Positions 9,701 to 18,734 of a stretch of 64,000 bases of DNA are shown here, piece after piece. Source of the stretch: Pseudomonadota bacterium. Its GTDB lineage: Bacteria > Pseudomonadota > Alphaproteobacteria > Caulobacterales > Caulobacteraceae. Under the pieces are notes generated by a model. It was not told where the DNA came from, made no database searches, and was given only the letters and a program-made list of their open reading frames with translations. The DNA lies in assembly GCA_963205025.1 (NCBI GenBank), contig CAUJHO010000095.1, positions 82,897 through 146,896 of the forward strand, given 5' to 3'. Numbering within the stretch: position 1 is the first letter of the stretch; every line of letters begins with the position of its first letter. The position numbers were made by a program, and so were the translations under genes.

Positions 9701-10238
9701 AAAGCTGAAGGCCGGCGAGGCCCTGTCGGACAAGGAGGTCGACATCAAGGATCGCGGGCGGGTGCTGATCCTGAAGGATCTGCACGACCAGATCGACCGG
9801 GCGACCGCCGACGCCTATGGCTGGCCGCACGACCTCAGCGACGAACAGATCCTGGAACGGCTGGTCGCCCTGAACGCCGAGCGGGCGGCGGAAGAGGCGG
9901 CGGGCCATGTCCGCTGGCTGCGGCCCGACTATCAGATCCCGCGCTTTGCCAGGGGCGCCGTGGCCCAGACCGACAAGCTGGACCTGGGCGAGGCCGAGGT
10001 GGCCATCGACAAGGGCCTGCCGCGCTTCCCCACCGACAAGGGCGAACAGGTCATGGCCATTCGCGCCCTGTTGCTGGAGACGGGACGCCCCCTCGACGCC
10101 GCCGCCATCTCGCGCGGCTTCAAGGGCGGCGGCAAGCGTATCGAACAGCGCGTGCATCAGGCCCTGACCACCCTGGTCCGCTACGGCGAGATCACGCTCC
10201 TGCCCAACGGCCAATACGTCACCCGCCGCGCCGCATGA
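6726..10238 (+). CDS. MmeI-like (type IIL/IIG) fused restriction endonuclease-DNA methyltransferase
   Basis: 1170 residues, GTG start with GGGAGG upstream. An N-terminal nuclease motif D71-X9-E81-A-K83 (in RIDLYKRGCFILEAK) matches the MmeI PD-(D/E)xK layout. A helical linker follows, then gamma-class N6-adenine methyltransferase motifs: HYTPRAYV, VLDPACGTGNF (from residue 413) and NPPFIGG (from 595). Next come a target-recognition region with the conserved FDPFPFP end and a C-terminal winged-helix-like extension. Such enzymes cut and modify with one polypeptide. Residues about 524-573 are encoded by an inverted pair of palindromic repeats inserted in frame. No separate specificity or nuclease gene is nearby. 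Activity is inferred. Confidence 0.8.
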   Translation: MDVEQFIDRWKDARGGAERANYQIFLGELCEALNLPRPDPASHQTAENDYVFERGVKRRDSEELSSTLRIDLYKRGCFILEAKQSRASDRPDQPRLFTDQEAASTAAAEGKWDVLMRHARRQAEDYVFRLPASHPAPPFILVCDVGYVFEVYADFSGSGRAYSPFPDRKGYRIRLEDLRDEAIQDRLEAIWKDPQSLDPSKKAAQVTRQIAERLAAVSRRLERTHPPEEVAHFLMRCIFTMFAEDVDLLPKGKFTELLTECLDGPDSFAPLLKELWQKMDKPNHDDRFYSLFKTHLRYFNGGLFHDPRAFPMTREEIGELLAASKHDWRYVEPAIFGTLVEQALDPAERRKLGAHYTPRAYVERLVEVTVMEPLRQDWDTAQLKAEDARARGENDEAVAIIRAFHKQLCATRVLDPACGTGNFLYVSLELMKRLEGEVLEALVELGQADTLGLETVDPHQFLGIELNVRAAAIAELVLWIGYLQQHYRNRAEHPAEPILKAFNNIQQKDAVLTWDGYPELQFQILPRKAGEGDPVGVEGAADATAPVPSTSAPGPAPSTASRSPSPMNGGGSGAVQVYPNARRPDWPQTEFIVGNPPFIGGKDIRARMMPGYAEALWRAHPHMNESADFVMYWWDRAAELLTRKKTPLRRFGLVTTNSISQVFQRRVMERHLNAKAPISLTFAIPDHPWTKATKDSAAVRIAMTVGQAGSYDGVLWEVTSEADLDTDAPDIEFVRRSGKINSDLTVGVDVTKARPLMANEGLSSPGVKLHGAGFIVTPQEAEHLGLGRRPGLERHIRTYRNGRDLTAHPRGVMVIDLFGLTAETVRRDYPEVYQHVLATVRPERDANNRASYRDNWWIFGEPRSELRPALEGLPRYIATVETAKHRVFQFLDQSILPDNKLIALADADAGVLAVLSSRLHVHWATTAGGWLGFGNDPVYVKSRTFDPFPFPDPADTTRTRLRELGEELDATRKTVQAEHPDLTLTGLYNVLEKLKAGEALSDKEVDIKDRGRVLILKDLHDQIDRATADAYGWPHDLSDEQILERLVALNAERAAEEAAGHVRWLRPDYQIPRFARGAVAQTDKLDLGEAEVAIDKGLPRFPTDKGEQVMAIRALLLETGRPLDAAAISRGFKGGGKRIEQRVHQALTTLVRYGEITLLPNGQYVTRRAA
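8295..8346 (+). repeat. family A palindromic repeat inside the MmeI-like gene, copy 2
   Basis: ATCCTCCCCCGC...GCGGGGGAGG followed by GGACCCC...GGGGTGGAGGGGG, the same layout as the copy at 6534. It is translated in frame as a Pro/Gly/Glu-rich stretch (LPRKAGEGDPVGVEG). Confidence 0.8.
8390..8440 (-). repeat. family A palindromic repeat inside the MmeI-like gene, inverted copy 3
   Basis: The reverse complement reads GATCCTCCCCC-loop-GGGGGAGG then GGACCGC-loop-GCGGTGGAGGGGG, so this copy faces copy 2 across a spacer of about 43 bases. Both copies and the spacer stay in frame. This is a BIME-like arrangement inside a coding sequence. Confidence 0.8.
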
Positions 10239-10272
10239 CGAACGACGACCACAGCACGACAGGATTGAGCGC

Positions 10273-10797
10273 ATGGATCCCGCCCCGCCCCTGATCACCA
10301 GCGAGTGGATCAACACCGACCGGCCGCTCGATATACCTGACTTTCGTGGGCAGGTTCTGGTGATCGAGGCCTTTCAGATGCTGTGTCCGGGCTGTGTCTC
10401 GCACGGTCTGCCGCAGGTGCAGCGGGTGGCCCAAGCCTTTGCCTCGGATCAGGTGGCGGTGATCGGCCTGCATACGGTGTTCGAACACCGCGAGGCCCAA
10501 GGCAGCCGCGCGGCCCTGGCCGCCTTTGCCCACGAGTACAAGCTGGATTTTCCCATCGGCATCGACCGTCAGGACGGCCGGCTGCCGGCCACCATGGCGG
10601 CCTATCAGATGCAGGGCACCCCGACCCTGATCATCATCGACCGGCAGGGGCGGCGGCGCTTTCAGAGGTTCGGCTCGGTCGATGACCTGAGGCTCGGCAT
10701 CATCCTGGGCAGCCTGGTGGCCGAGACGGAGCTGCCCGCCGAAGACAGCCCACAATCAACCGCCGCCGGCTGCGACGAGGACGGCTGTGCGGTGTAG
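10273..10797 (+). CDS. thioredoxin-like (TlpA/redoxin) protein
   Basis: 174 residues with a thioredoxin fold: FRGQVLVIEAFQMLCPGC places a CPGC redox motif at the end of strand 1 and start of helix 1, and GTPTLIIIDRQGRRRF supplies the cis-Pro and following strands. No signal peptide is seen, so it is probably cytoplasmic, unlike most TlpA proteins. The C-terminus carries a second Cys pair (GCDEDGCAV), which could act as an internal redox partner or bind metal. It lies 35 nt before the metal-transporter-like gene on the same strand. Substrate unknown. Confidence 0.75.
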   Translation: MDPAPPLITSEWINTDRPLDIPDFRGQVLVIEAFQMLCPGCVSHGLPQVQRVAQAFASDQVAVIGLHTVFEHREAQGSRAALAAFAHEYKLDFPIGIDRQDGRLPATMAAYQMQGTPTLIIIDRQGRRRFQRFGSVDDLRLGIILGSLVAETELPAEDSPQSTAAGCDEDGCAV

Positions 10798-10832
10798 GGT
10801 TCAGGCCTGAACATCGAACCGGAATACCTCGC

Positions 10833-12119
10833 ATGACCGCCACGCCACCGCCGTCTGACGCATCCTCCATGCCTCGCTGGACCCTCATCGGGCCGGGGCT
10901 GGTGGCGGCCGCCACGGGGGTGGGGGCCGGAGACCTGGTGGCGACGCTGGTGGCCGGTGCCCAGTATGGCTACGCCCTGTTGTGGGCGGCGGTGGCCGGC
11001 ACAGTGATCAAGGTGGCCCTGGCCGAGGGCGTGGGGCGCTGGACCCTGGCGTCGGGCCGCACCGTGTTCGACGGCTGGTCCAGCCTGCCGGGGCGTATCG
11101 GAACCGGCGGGCGGCTGAACTGGGCCACGGCCTATTTCGCGGTCTATGTGGTGGTCTGGGGCTTTGTGTACGGGGCGGCGGCGATGTCGGCCTCGGCCCT
11201 GCCGCTGGCGGCGCTGTTCCCGGCGGTCGACCTGAAGGTGTTCGCCATCGCCTCGGGCCTGATCGGCCTTGGGCTGACGTGGTGGGGCGGTTATCGCGTG
11301 TTCGAAACGGTGATGGCCGGCCTGGTCGGGCTGATGTTCGTCACGGTGGTCGGGCTGGCGGTCGTGGTGGCCCCGGATATTCCGCGTCTGTTGACCGGCT
11401 TGTGGCCGACCCTGCCGGAGGGGGCGCTGTTCTATACGCTGGGGCTGATCGGCGGGGTCGGCGGAACGATCACCATGGCGGCCTATGGCTACTGGCTGCG
11501 CGCCAAGGGCTGGCGTGGGGCGGGCTGGATCCGTGTCATGCGGATCGACAACCGGGTGGCCTATGGCATGACCGGCCTGTTCGTGGTGGCCATGTTGATC
11601 GTCGGGGCCGAGCTGTTGCACGCGGGCGGCGTGGCCCTGGCCGGCGGGGATCGGGGCCTGCTGGATCTGGGTGAGGTGCTTGCGGCCCGCTTCGGCCCGG
11701 TGGTGGCGACGGCGTTTCTGATCGGCTTCTGGGCCGCCAGCTTCTCGTCCCTGATCGGCGTGTGGAACGGCGTCAGCCTGATGTTCGCAGACTTCTGGGC
11801 CCACATGCGCGGCCGGCCCGAAGACGACGGCGTCGGGGCCGACGGCGCCCCGGCCTTCAAGGTCTATGCCCTGTGGCTGACCTTCCCGCCGATGGCCCTG
11901 CTGTTCATGGACCGCCCCGTGGCCCTGATCATCGCCTATGGGGCGCTGGGCAGCCTGTTCATGCCGTTTCTGGCCGGGACGCTGATCTGGCTGTTGAACT
12001 CAAACCGGGTGGCCCCGGAATGGCGCAACGGCTGGGTATCCAACGCCCTCATGGCGGCGGCGGCGGTGCTGTTCTGCGTGCTGGCGGGTCGGGAGCTGGT
12101 GGGGCTCGTTTCAGGCTAG
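10833..12119 (+). CDS. Nramp-family-like divalent metal transporter, non-canonical
   Basis: 428 residues with about 11 hydrophobic helices and the Nramp (SLC11) start PRWTLIGPGLVAAATGVGAGDL. The canonical TM1 metal motif DPGN is replaced by a GVGAGD stretch, and the TM6 position has GGTITMAAYGYWLR instead of an MPH motif. So it belongs to a divergent Nramp-related group whose substrate cannot be assumed to be manganese or iron. It follows the thioredoxin-like gene and faces the toxin-like gene convergently. No manganese riboswitch or MntR/Mur box was recognised upstream. Confidence 0.75.
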   Translation: MTATPPPSDASSMPRWTLIGPGLVAAATGVGAGDLVATLVAGAQYGYALLWAAVAGTVIKVALAEGVGRWTLASGRTVFDGWSSLPGRIGTGGRLNWATAYFAVYVVVWGFVYGAAAMSASALPLAALFPAVDLKVFAIASGLIGLGLTWWGGYRVFETVMAGLVGLMFVTVVGLAVVVAPDIPRLLTGLWPTLPEGALFYTLGLIGGVGGTITMAAYGYWLRAKGWRGAGWIRVMRIDNRVAYGMTGLFVVAMLIVGAELLHAGGVALAGGDRGLLDLGEVLAARFGPVVATAFLIGFWAASFSSLIGVWNGVSLMFADFWAHMRGRPEDDGVGADGAPAFKVYALWLTFPPMALLFMDRPVALIIAYGALGSLFMPFLAGTLIWLLNSNRVAPEWRNGWVSNALMAAAAVLFCVLAGRELVGLVSG

Positions 12120-12148
12120 GCCGACCGGGACTGTCGCGACGCATTTGC

Positions 12149-12895
12149 CTAACGCGGTTGAGACAGATCAGGGCAAGTCTTGCTCATCCATTCTGCGATT
12201 TCGGCGGGCGCACCGGTCGACACATCCCGAATATCGAAGCGCTGCTCGGAGCCGATCTGAACGCGAACGACTGTAAAGGCCTCTTTCTTGGTGCGGCTGT
12301 TGTCCATGAAGACAGTGGCGTCGGCCACGGGTGCGGCGTGGCGAATGGCCTTCTGCGTTTTTGGGAAGCGGGTGACGAGCTTTCTCACCTCGACGTCATG
12401 TCCGCCCTCGTCCTTGCGCGTCGCCACGCGCCCGATCGACACCTGTTCATTTGTGAGGCCAACGAAAAGAAGCAGCACGAAATACCCCGCCGCCTGCATC
12501 TGGCGAATGAGATCGACCTTGGATTCGACGGCACCGTCGGTGTGCTCAACCCAATGCGAAAAAACGGTTTCCATAGCGAAGGGGACGCCCTGGGCCAGCG
12601 CCTGCGCGACAAAGGCCTGGACGCCGTTCTGCGCGACGCGCATCCAGCTTTCGTCGGTGTCTCGAAGGTTAGCGGCCCAGTCGGCCAGAAAGCCGTCATC
12701 CCCGGGTTCGGGCAGGATGGAGAGCATCATCCGGTCGGCGTTGACCAAGGGTATTCTGAGCGTCTCAGCCAGATGCCGGTACCATAATGTCGACTTGCCC
12801 GAGCCATTGTGGCCGGCAAGGACGACTGCGAGGGGCTTGTTCGATCTGCGATGGGCCTCGAGTGCGACCTGCAGCGCAGCATCAAACCCGATCAC
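12149..12895 (-). CDS. zeta-toxin-like P-loop kinase
   Basis: 248 residues from a GTG start. The Walker A motif LAGHNGSGKSTLW is followed by VNADRMM (candidate catalytic Asp), then FAMETVFSH, the counterpart of the ETTxS motif of the zeta family, and a GYFVLLLFVGL strand. A lid region (RVATRKDEGGHDVEVRKLVTRF) resembles the GGHxVP...RRF pattern of chromosomal zeta-like proteins. Family members phosphorylate UDP-amino sugars or other nucleotides. The start overlaps the stop of the 107-residue upstream gene (GTGA), the arrangement usual for toxin-antitoxin pairs. Toxicity is inferred only. Confidence 0.75.
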   Translation of the reverse strand: MIGFDAALQVALEAHRRSNKPLAVVLAGHNGSGKSTLWYRHLAETLRIPLVNADRMMLSILPEPGDDGFLADWAANLRDTDESWMRVAQNGVQAFVAQALAQGVPFAMETVFSHWVEHTDGAVESKVDLIRQMQAAGYFVLLLFVGLTNEQVSIGRVATRKDEGGHDVEVRKLVTRFPKTQKAIRHAAPVADATVFMDNSRTKKEAFTVVRVQIGSEQRFDIRDVSTGAPAEIAEWMSKTCPDLSQPR

Positions 12896-13215
12896 GGGAC
12901 GGCTCTGAACTCGCCGTCCACAAAGGTCCCGGATTCTGTCCGACCGAGCAGTTCGCGAATAACCAGGCCGGGATTCTTCGGATCGGCGCGATAGCTGGCG
13001 ACGCCCCGCTTCTTCTGGAAACGAACGCCCGGCTCGGCGAGCTTTCTGACCGCGCGTTCCATGACCTGTTGGCCGGATATGACGTTGGCTTCAAAAACCC
13101 GACCATCCGCCCGGATCGCCTCAACCTCGACCCGACCGAAATTGATGACGATCCTGTCGCCGTCACTGTCGTCTCGAATCTGGATATGCGCGCGACGCTT
13201 AGCGGGTCTGGCCAT
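12892..13215 (-). CDS. small protein paired with the zeta-toxin-like kinase (putative antitoxin)
   Basis: 107 residues, ATG start, no membrane segment. The composition is basic (MARPAKRRAHIQIRDD) with alternating beta strands (DRIVINFGRVEVEAI) and a C-terminal helical part. It ends overlapping the kinase start by 4 nt and begins only 23 nt after rpoD on the same strand. I do not recognise a family; the antitoxin role is proposed only from size, overlap and order (small partner first). Confidence 0.55.
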   Translation of the reverse strand: MARPAKRRAHIQIRDDSDGDRIVINFGRVEVEAIRADGRVFEANVISGQQVMERAVRKLAEPGVRFQKKRGVASYRADPKNPGLVIRELLGRTESGTFVDGEFRAVP

Positions 13216-13238
13216 ATCTGAATCCTAGCGCGAAATTC

Positions 13239-15176
<1,938 letters not shown>

Positions 15177-15524
15177 TCAAGTCTCCGGCCGGAACGGGTC
15201 CGGTCATGCAAGAACCATGCAAATCATCCGACCGTCAGCCCCGGTCTTGATGGTCCGCACGGACGGATTCTGGCGCGGTCGATCCAGTCTGGATCCCGAG
15301 CGTTGGAAGGCATCTGGACGGGTACCGGACCGGGGCGGATGCAAACACATCGGCCACCAACGGCAAAACCGCCCCGCGCCGCCACCAGCACCGGGAGCTT
15401 GAAAGGTCATCGACCCTCGGACGGTCACATCGGCGAGGGGGGCGTCCTTGCCCTGACGGGTCGGTCGGTCATTTGCCGCCGCCGTCGCACCGCTCACATA
15501 GACGTTTCAAGGTCCGAAGGCCCC

Positions 15525-15553
15525 GAAATGGCGAGCGAAGGCTAGTCTGTCAA
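15525..15553 (-). promoter_or_regulatory. candidate rpoD promoter
   Basis: Read on the minus strand, TTGACA is followed after exactly 17 bases by CATTTC, about 350 bases before the rpoD start and just past the dnaG stop. CTTGACA with CCATTT also partly resembles heat-shock promoters. The -10 match is weak, so this is tentative. The rest of the 15177-15584 gap shows no gene or obvious terminator. Confidence 0.35.
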
Positions 15554-15584
15554 GGGAATCGACGGGCTTCTGTGGGCCAGATTC

Positions 15585-17468
15585 CTAATGCACCGTCGCC
15601 TCAGGCCACAGCTGGCCCGCGATCAGGGCGCGCGCGGCGGCGTCGCGCTCGGCCTTGAGCTGGGAGAAGGCCTGGGAATCCAGGGCCGCGCCGCCGGACA
15701 GGTCGCCCTTCAACTCTTCCAGAGCGCGGCTCAGGCTGACGGACTGTTGCACCAGTTCCAGCGCCCGGATCAGGTCGCGGCCGGCCTCGCGCTCGGGCAG
15801 GGTCCGATCCAGAAAGGCGGCGTGGGCCAGCGGCGCGGTGCGTTCGATCCGGCGCAGGGTCTCTTCGTGGCCCATCGAGGCGAGCCGTGCCCGGACGAGG
15901 CTTTCGGCGGCATCGCCCAGATCCTCGATCAGCGGGATCAGGTCGCCGATCAGTCGATCCAGTCCGTCATCCCCCACGCCCTGCACGCCCAGCAGCTCGG
16001 ATTTTTCGCGCACGACCTCGGGATGGGCGATCAGCCCCTCGACGACGGCGGCGACCAACGGGCGCGGGGCCTGGGACAGGGTGGCGGCGGCGCTGCGGGC
16101 CTCGGGTGTCACGCGCGTCAGGTCGGCGGCGGCGCGGGCCCGGCGGTCGCGATAGAGGGTCCGGTTGGCCTGCTTTCGCTCTCCCTCGGACGGGCGGGTG
16201 TGCTGGTAGAAGGCGTTGACCAGGAACTCCTTGTAGGTCCGGGCCAGTTCGGGATCGGCGATGGTGGCGGCGGCCTTGCGCAGGCTGGCGACCAACTGGG
16301 CCTCCTTTTCCGGCGTATCCAGAGCGCCGACCTCTTCGCGCTCACGCTCGAACAGCAGGGCCGAGAAGGGGGTGGTCTGGGCCAGGGCCTTCTTCAGGCC
16401 GGGCGCACCCAGTTCGCGCAGGATGTCGTCGGGGTCCAGCCCGCCTGACAGCAGGCAGAAATCAAAGGTGCGGTCCGGCTTCAGCAGGGGCAGGGCCCGA
16501 TCGATCGAGCGCATGGCGGCGCGACGCCCGGCATTGTCGCCGTCGAAACACAGAACCGGCGTGGGCGCGACCCGCCATAGCACCGCCATCTGTTCCTCGG
16601 TCAGGGCCGTGCCCATGGGCGCGACGGCAGCCAGGCCGGCCCGCTGGCAGGCGATGACGTCCATATAGCCCTCGACCACGAACAGGCGCGCATCGTCGCC
16701 GCCCTGGGCCAGCAGGCGGCGCGCCTCGGCCAGACCATAGAGGTTGGCACCCTTGTGAAAGACGCGGGTCTCTGGGCCGTTCAGATATTTGGCGCGGGCT
16801 TCCGGGTCCAGGGCCCGCCCGCCAAAGCTGATCAGCCGGCCTCGGCCATCGGTGATCGGAAAGATCAGCCGGTCGCGGAACCGGTCGTAGGGCGCACTGC
16901 CGTCTTCAGGCCGGATCAGCAGGCCGGCATCGATCAGCTCCTGCGGCTTGGCCCCTTTCTGGACCAGGGCGTCGCGCAGGGCGGTGCGGCTGGACGGGGC
17001 AAAGCCCAGGCGAAAGCGGCTCCACTGGTCCTCGGGCAGGGCGCGGCGCACCAGATAGTCGCGGGCCGACTGGCCGGCCGGGCGGCGAAGCTGGGCCTCG
17101 AACCAGCGCGCGGCCTCCTCCAGCCAGTGCTCCAGACCCTTGCGCTCCTCCTCGCGGCGCGCAGCCTGGGGATCGGGGGCGGGCAGGGCCATGCCGGCCT
17201 CGGCGGCCAGGCGCTCGACCGCCTCCATGAAGCTGAGGCGCTGGGTCTCCTGCAGGAACGAGATGACGTCGCCGTGCTTGCCCGAACTGAAATCGTGGAA
17301 GAAGCCCTTGTCGTCATTGACGAAGAAGGAGGGCGACTTCTCCTTGGTGAAGGGGCTTAAGCCGACCCATTCGCGGCCCTGACGCTTGAGCTTGACGGTG
17401 CGGCCGATGACCTCCGACGGGCGGAGTCGGCTCTTCAGCTCGTCAAGGAAACGTTCGTCCAGGCGCAT
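15585..17468 (-). CDS. dnaG: DNA primase
   Basis: 627 residues from ATG 17468 (MRLDERFLDELKSRL); the 38 codons upstream in the track are not family-like. The N-terminal zinc-binding domain looks degenerate: CHC2-like sequence surrounds SPSFFVNDDKGFFHDFSSGKHGDVISF, but the Cys ligands are replaced in the visible segments. The TOPRIM core follows, with VVEGYMDVIACQRAGL and CFDGDNAGRRAA, and then a C-terminal helicase-binding region. It makes primers for replication. It is upstream of rpoD on the same strand, separated by about 400 bases. Confidence 0.97.
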   Translation of the reverse strand: MRLDERFLDELKSRLRPSEVIGRTVKLKRQGREWVGLSPFTKEKSPSFFVNDDKGFFHDFSSGKHGDVISFLQETQRLSFMEAVERLAAEAGMALPAPDPQAARREEERKGLEHWLEEAARWFEAQLRRPAGQSARDYLVRRALPEDQWSRFRLGFAPSSRTALRDALVQKGAKPQELIDAGLLIRPEDGSAPYDRFRDRLIFPITDGRGRLISFGGRALDPEARAKYLNGPETRVFHKGANLYGLAEARRLLAQGGDDARLFVVEGYMDVIACQRAGLAAVAPMGTALTEEQMAVLWRVAPTPVLCFDGDNAGRRAAMRSIDRALPLLKPDRTFDFCLLSGGLDPDDILRELGAPGLKKALAQTTPFSALLFEREREEVGALDTPEKEAQLVASLRKAAATIADPELARTYKEFLVNAFYQHTRPSEGERKQANRTLYRDRRARAAADLTRVTPEARSAAATLSQAPRPLVAAVVEGLIAHPEVVREKSELLGVQGVGDDGLDRLIGDLIPLIEDLGDAAESLVRARLASMGHEETLRRIERTAPLAHAAFLDRTLPEREAGRDLIRALELVQQSVSLSRALEELKGDLSGGAALDSQAFSQLKAERDAAARALIAGQLWPEATVH

Positions 17469-17656
17469 GGCGGATCTGATATCTGTCGATGAGCTATCGC
17501 GGCCAAGGGGTTGGACCGCTTTCCCCAAGTTCCTGTCGGTCAGTGGATGGATTGTGGATGGAGTCTGGATGATTCGGTGCACAGACCCGGTCGCAGACTT
17601 GACGCCTGATAACTTTATTATACAAAGAAATCATGGCAACCGTGGGGAATGGAGTC

Positions 17657-18280
17657 ATGCCGTCGAATAAAGATGCGAGTCCAAGCCTGTCTGACGATCT
17701 CGCCTTCCTGAGGCGAATGGCGATGGCGGGCCGAGGTGGTCCGGCGCCGGTGCTGCCGTTGATGGCGCTGTTCGGTGCAGCCTATGGCGTCACTTTCCTG
17801 GTCATCTATGCCGATGTGATCAGCGCCGGACGGCTGCCGGGCTGGACCCACTATCTGCCGGTGGTGGCGCATTTCACCTTTCTGGGGGGGCTCCTCTGGA
17901 CAGCGTGGCGGGCGCTGGCGACGCGGGGACGCGGCCTTAGCCGCAGTGCGGGCGCGGCCTGGAGCGCGGCCTTCATCGGCCTGTTTGTGACGGTCGCTGC
18001 CTTTCGTATCTACGCCCACGGTGAGCCGCCGACGGACCAGCTCTATACGACCTATATGCTCAGCTCGGTGCTCCTCGTGCTGTGGGGCATGGCTTGGTGG
18101 ACCAGCGCAATCGCCACCCATCGCGGCTGGATGACCGTCGTGGCTGCGGCGAGCTTCGCGGCGGCCCTGGCGGCGGCGGCGATCGGCAACAGCACCCAAC
18201 TCTTGCTGCTTGCCGGGGTCTGTCTGCTCGGCCTGGCCACCTTGCCGGCGGTCATCCTGATGCGATCCGACCGTGGATGA
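17657..18280 (+). CDS. hypothetical multi-pass membrane protein
   Basis: About 207 residues if the ATG at 17657 is used; the track start at 17633 is possible too and the ribosome site does not decide. Six hydrophobic segments are visible (for example VLPLMALFGAAYGVTFLVIYADV, AAFIGLFVTVAAFRIY, LLLLAGVCLLGLATLPAVIL). It overlaps the winged-helix regulator gene by 8 nt. Membrane protein plus small regulator pairs of this type are common, and the regulator usually controls the pair. Role unknown. Confidence 0.65.
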   Translation: MPSNKDASPSLSDDLAFLRRMAMAGRGGPAPVLPLMALFGAAYGVTFLVIYADVISAGRLPGWTHYLPVVAHFTFLGGLLWTAWRALATRGRGLSRSAGAAWSAAFIGLFVTVAAFRIYAHGEPPTDQLYTTYMLSSVLLVLWGMAWWTSAIATHRGWMTVVAAASFAAALAAAAIGNSTQLLLLAGVCLLGLATLPAVILMRSDRG

Positions 18281-18569
18281 ACACGACCCGGCAGCGGTAT
18301 TCACACATCGCCTGCGAGCAGGGATCGTGGCCTTCCTGATGGACCGGGAGGTCGCTGCCTTCACCGAAGTTGCAGAGGTCTTGGGTGTCGCAAACAACAG
18401 CCTGTCGGGTCACCTGGCGCGACTGGAGGCAGCGGGCCTAGTCAAGCTGGAGCGTGGATTCTTTGGGCGGAAGCCGCGGACGCTCATTCGGCTAACGACA
18501 GCGGGTCGCGATACATGGGTGGCTTGGCTCGATCAGATCGGGAGGGGCGCGACCCTTAACCATCCTTAA
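18273..18569 (+). CDS. winged-helix transcriptional regulator (MarR/ArsR-like, HTH_34 type)
   Basis: 98 residues from a GTG start, overlapping the membrane-protein gene. It is a single winged-helix domain: RLRAGIVAFLMDREVAAFTEVAEVLGVANNSLSGHLARLEAAGLVKLERGF is a typical helix-turn-helix plus wing, and KPRTLIRLTTAGRDTW matches the HTH_34 C-terminal part. It probably binds DNA as a dimer and likely regulates its own two-gene unit. Its stop codon overlaps a CtrA-type box. Confidence 0.8.
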   Translation: MDEHDPAAVFTHRLRAGIVAFLMDREVAAFTEVAEVLGVANNSLSGHLARLEAAGLVKLERGFFGRKPRTLIRLTTAGRDTWVAWLDQIGRGATLNHP

Positions 18570-18586
18570 CGATGGGTTAATATAAT
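18556..18586 (+). promoter_or_regulatory. candidate CtrA box(es) and -10 element
   Basis: TTAACGATGGGTTAA (18566-18580) is a perfect TTAA-N7-TTAA CtrA-type site. A further TTAA lies at 18556, spaced 6 bases from the first half-site. A TATAAT hexamer (18581-18586) follows at once. The downstream gene is the small one at 18735. CtrA sites of this form are established for Caulobacter; binding here is inferred. Confidence 0.5.
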
Positions 18587-18734
18587 TACCTGAAATCCCT
18601 GCCTAAATTTGGACATTCCACGGAACTATCCACAGGGGTGAGGGGTTAACCATGAGCGGATGCAGGATGCGTCCGCGACTGACGTTCCGGCCCGGCAAAA
18701 GCCAGGCTTGAGAGCCCAGCGGAAGACCAAGCCC

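Noticed and set aside
8883-10316. 477-residue minus-strand ORF
   Set aside because: Lies opposite the MmeI-like gene, which has clear motifs; composition is that of a reversed reading frame.
10662-11804. 380-residue minus-strand ORF rich in His, Gln and Arg
   Set aside because: Antisense to the membrane transporter; the composition is what reversed membrane-helix codons give.
15177-15584. Gap between dnaG and rpoD checked for RNA genes
   Set aside because: No cloverleaf, no conserved RNA motif and no ORF with coding bias; only a tentative promoter was kept.
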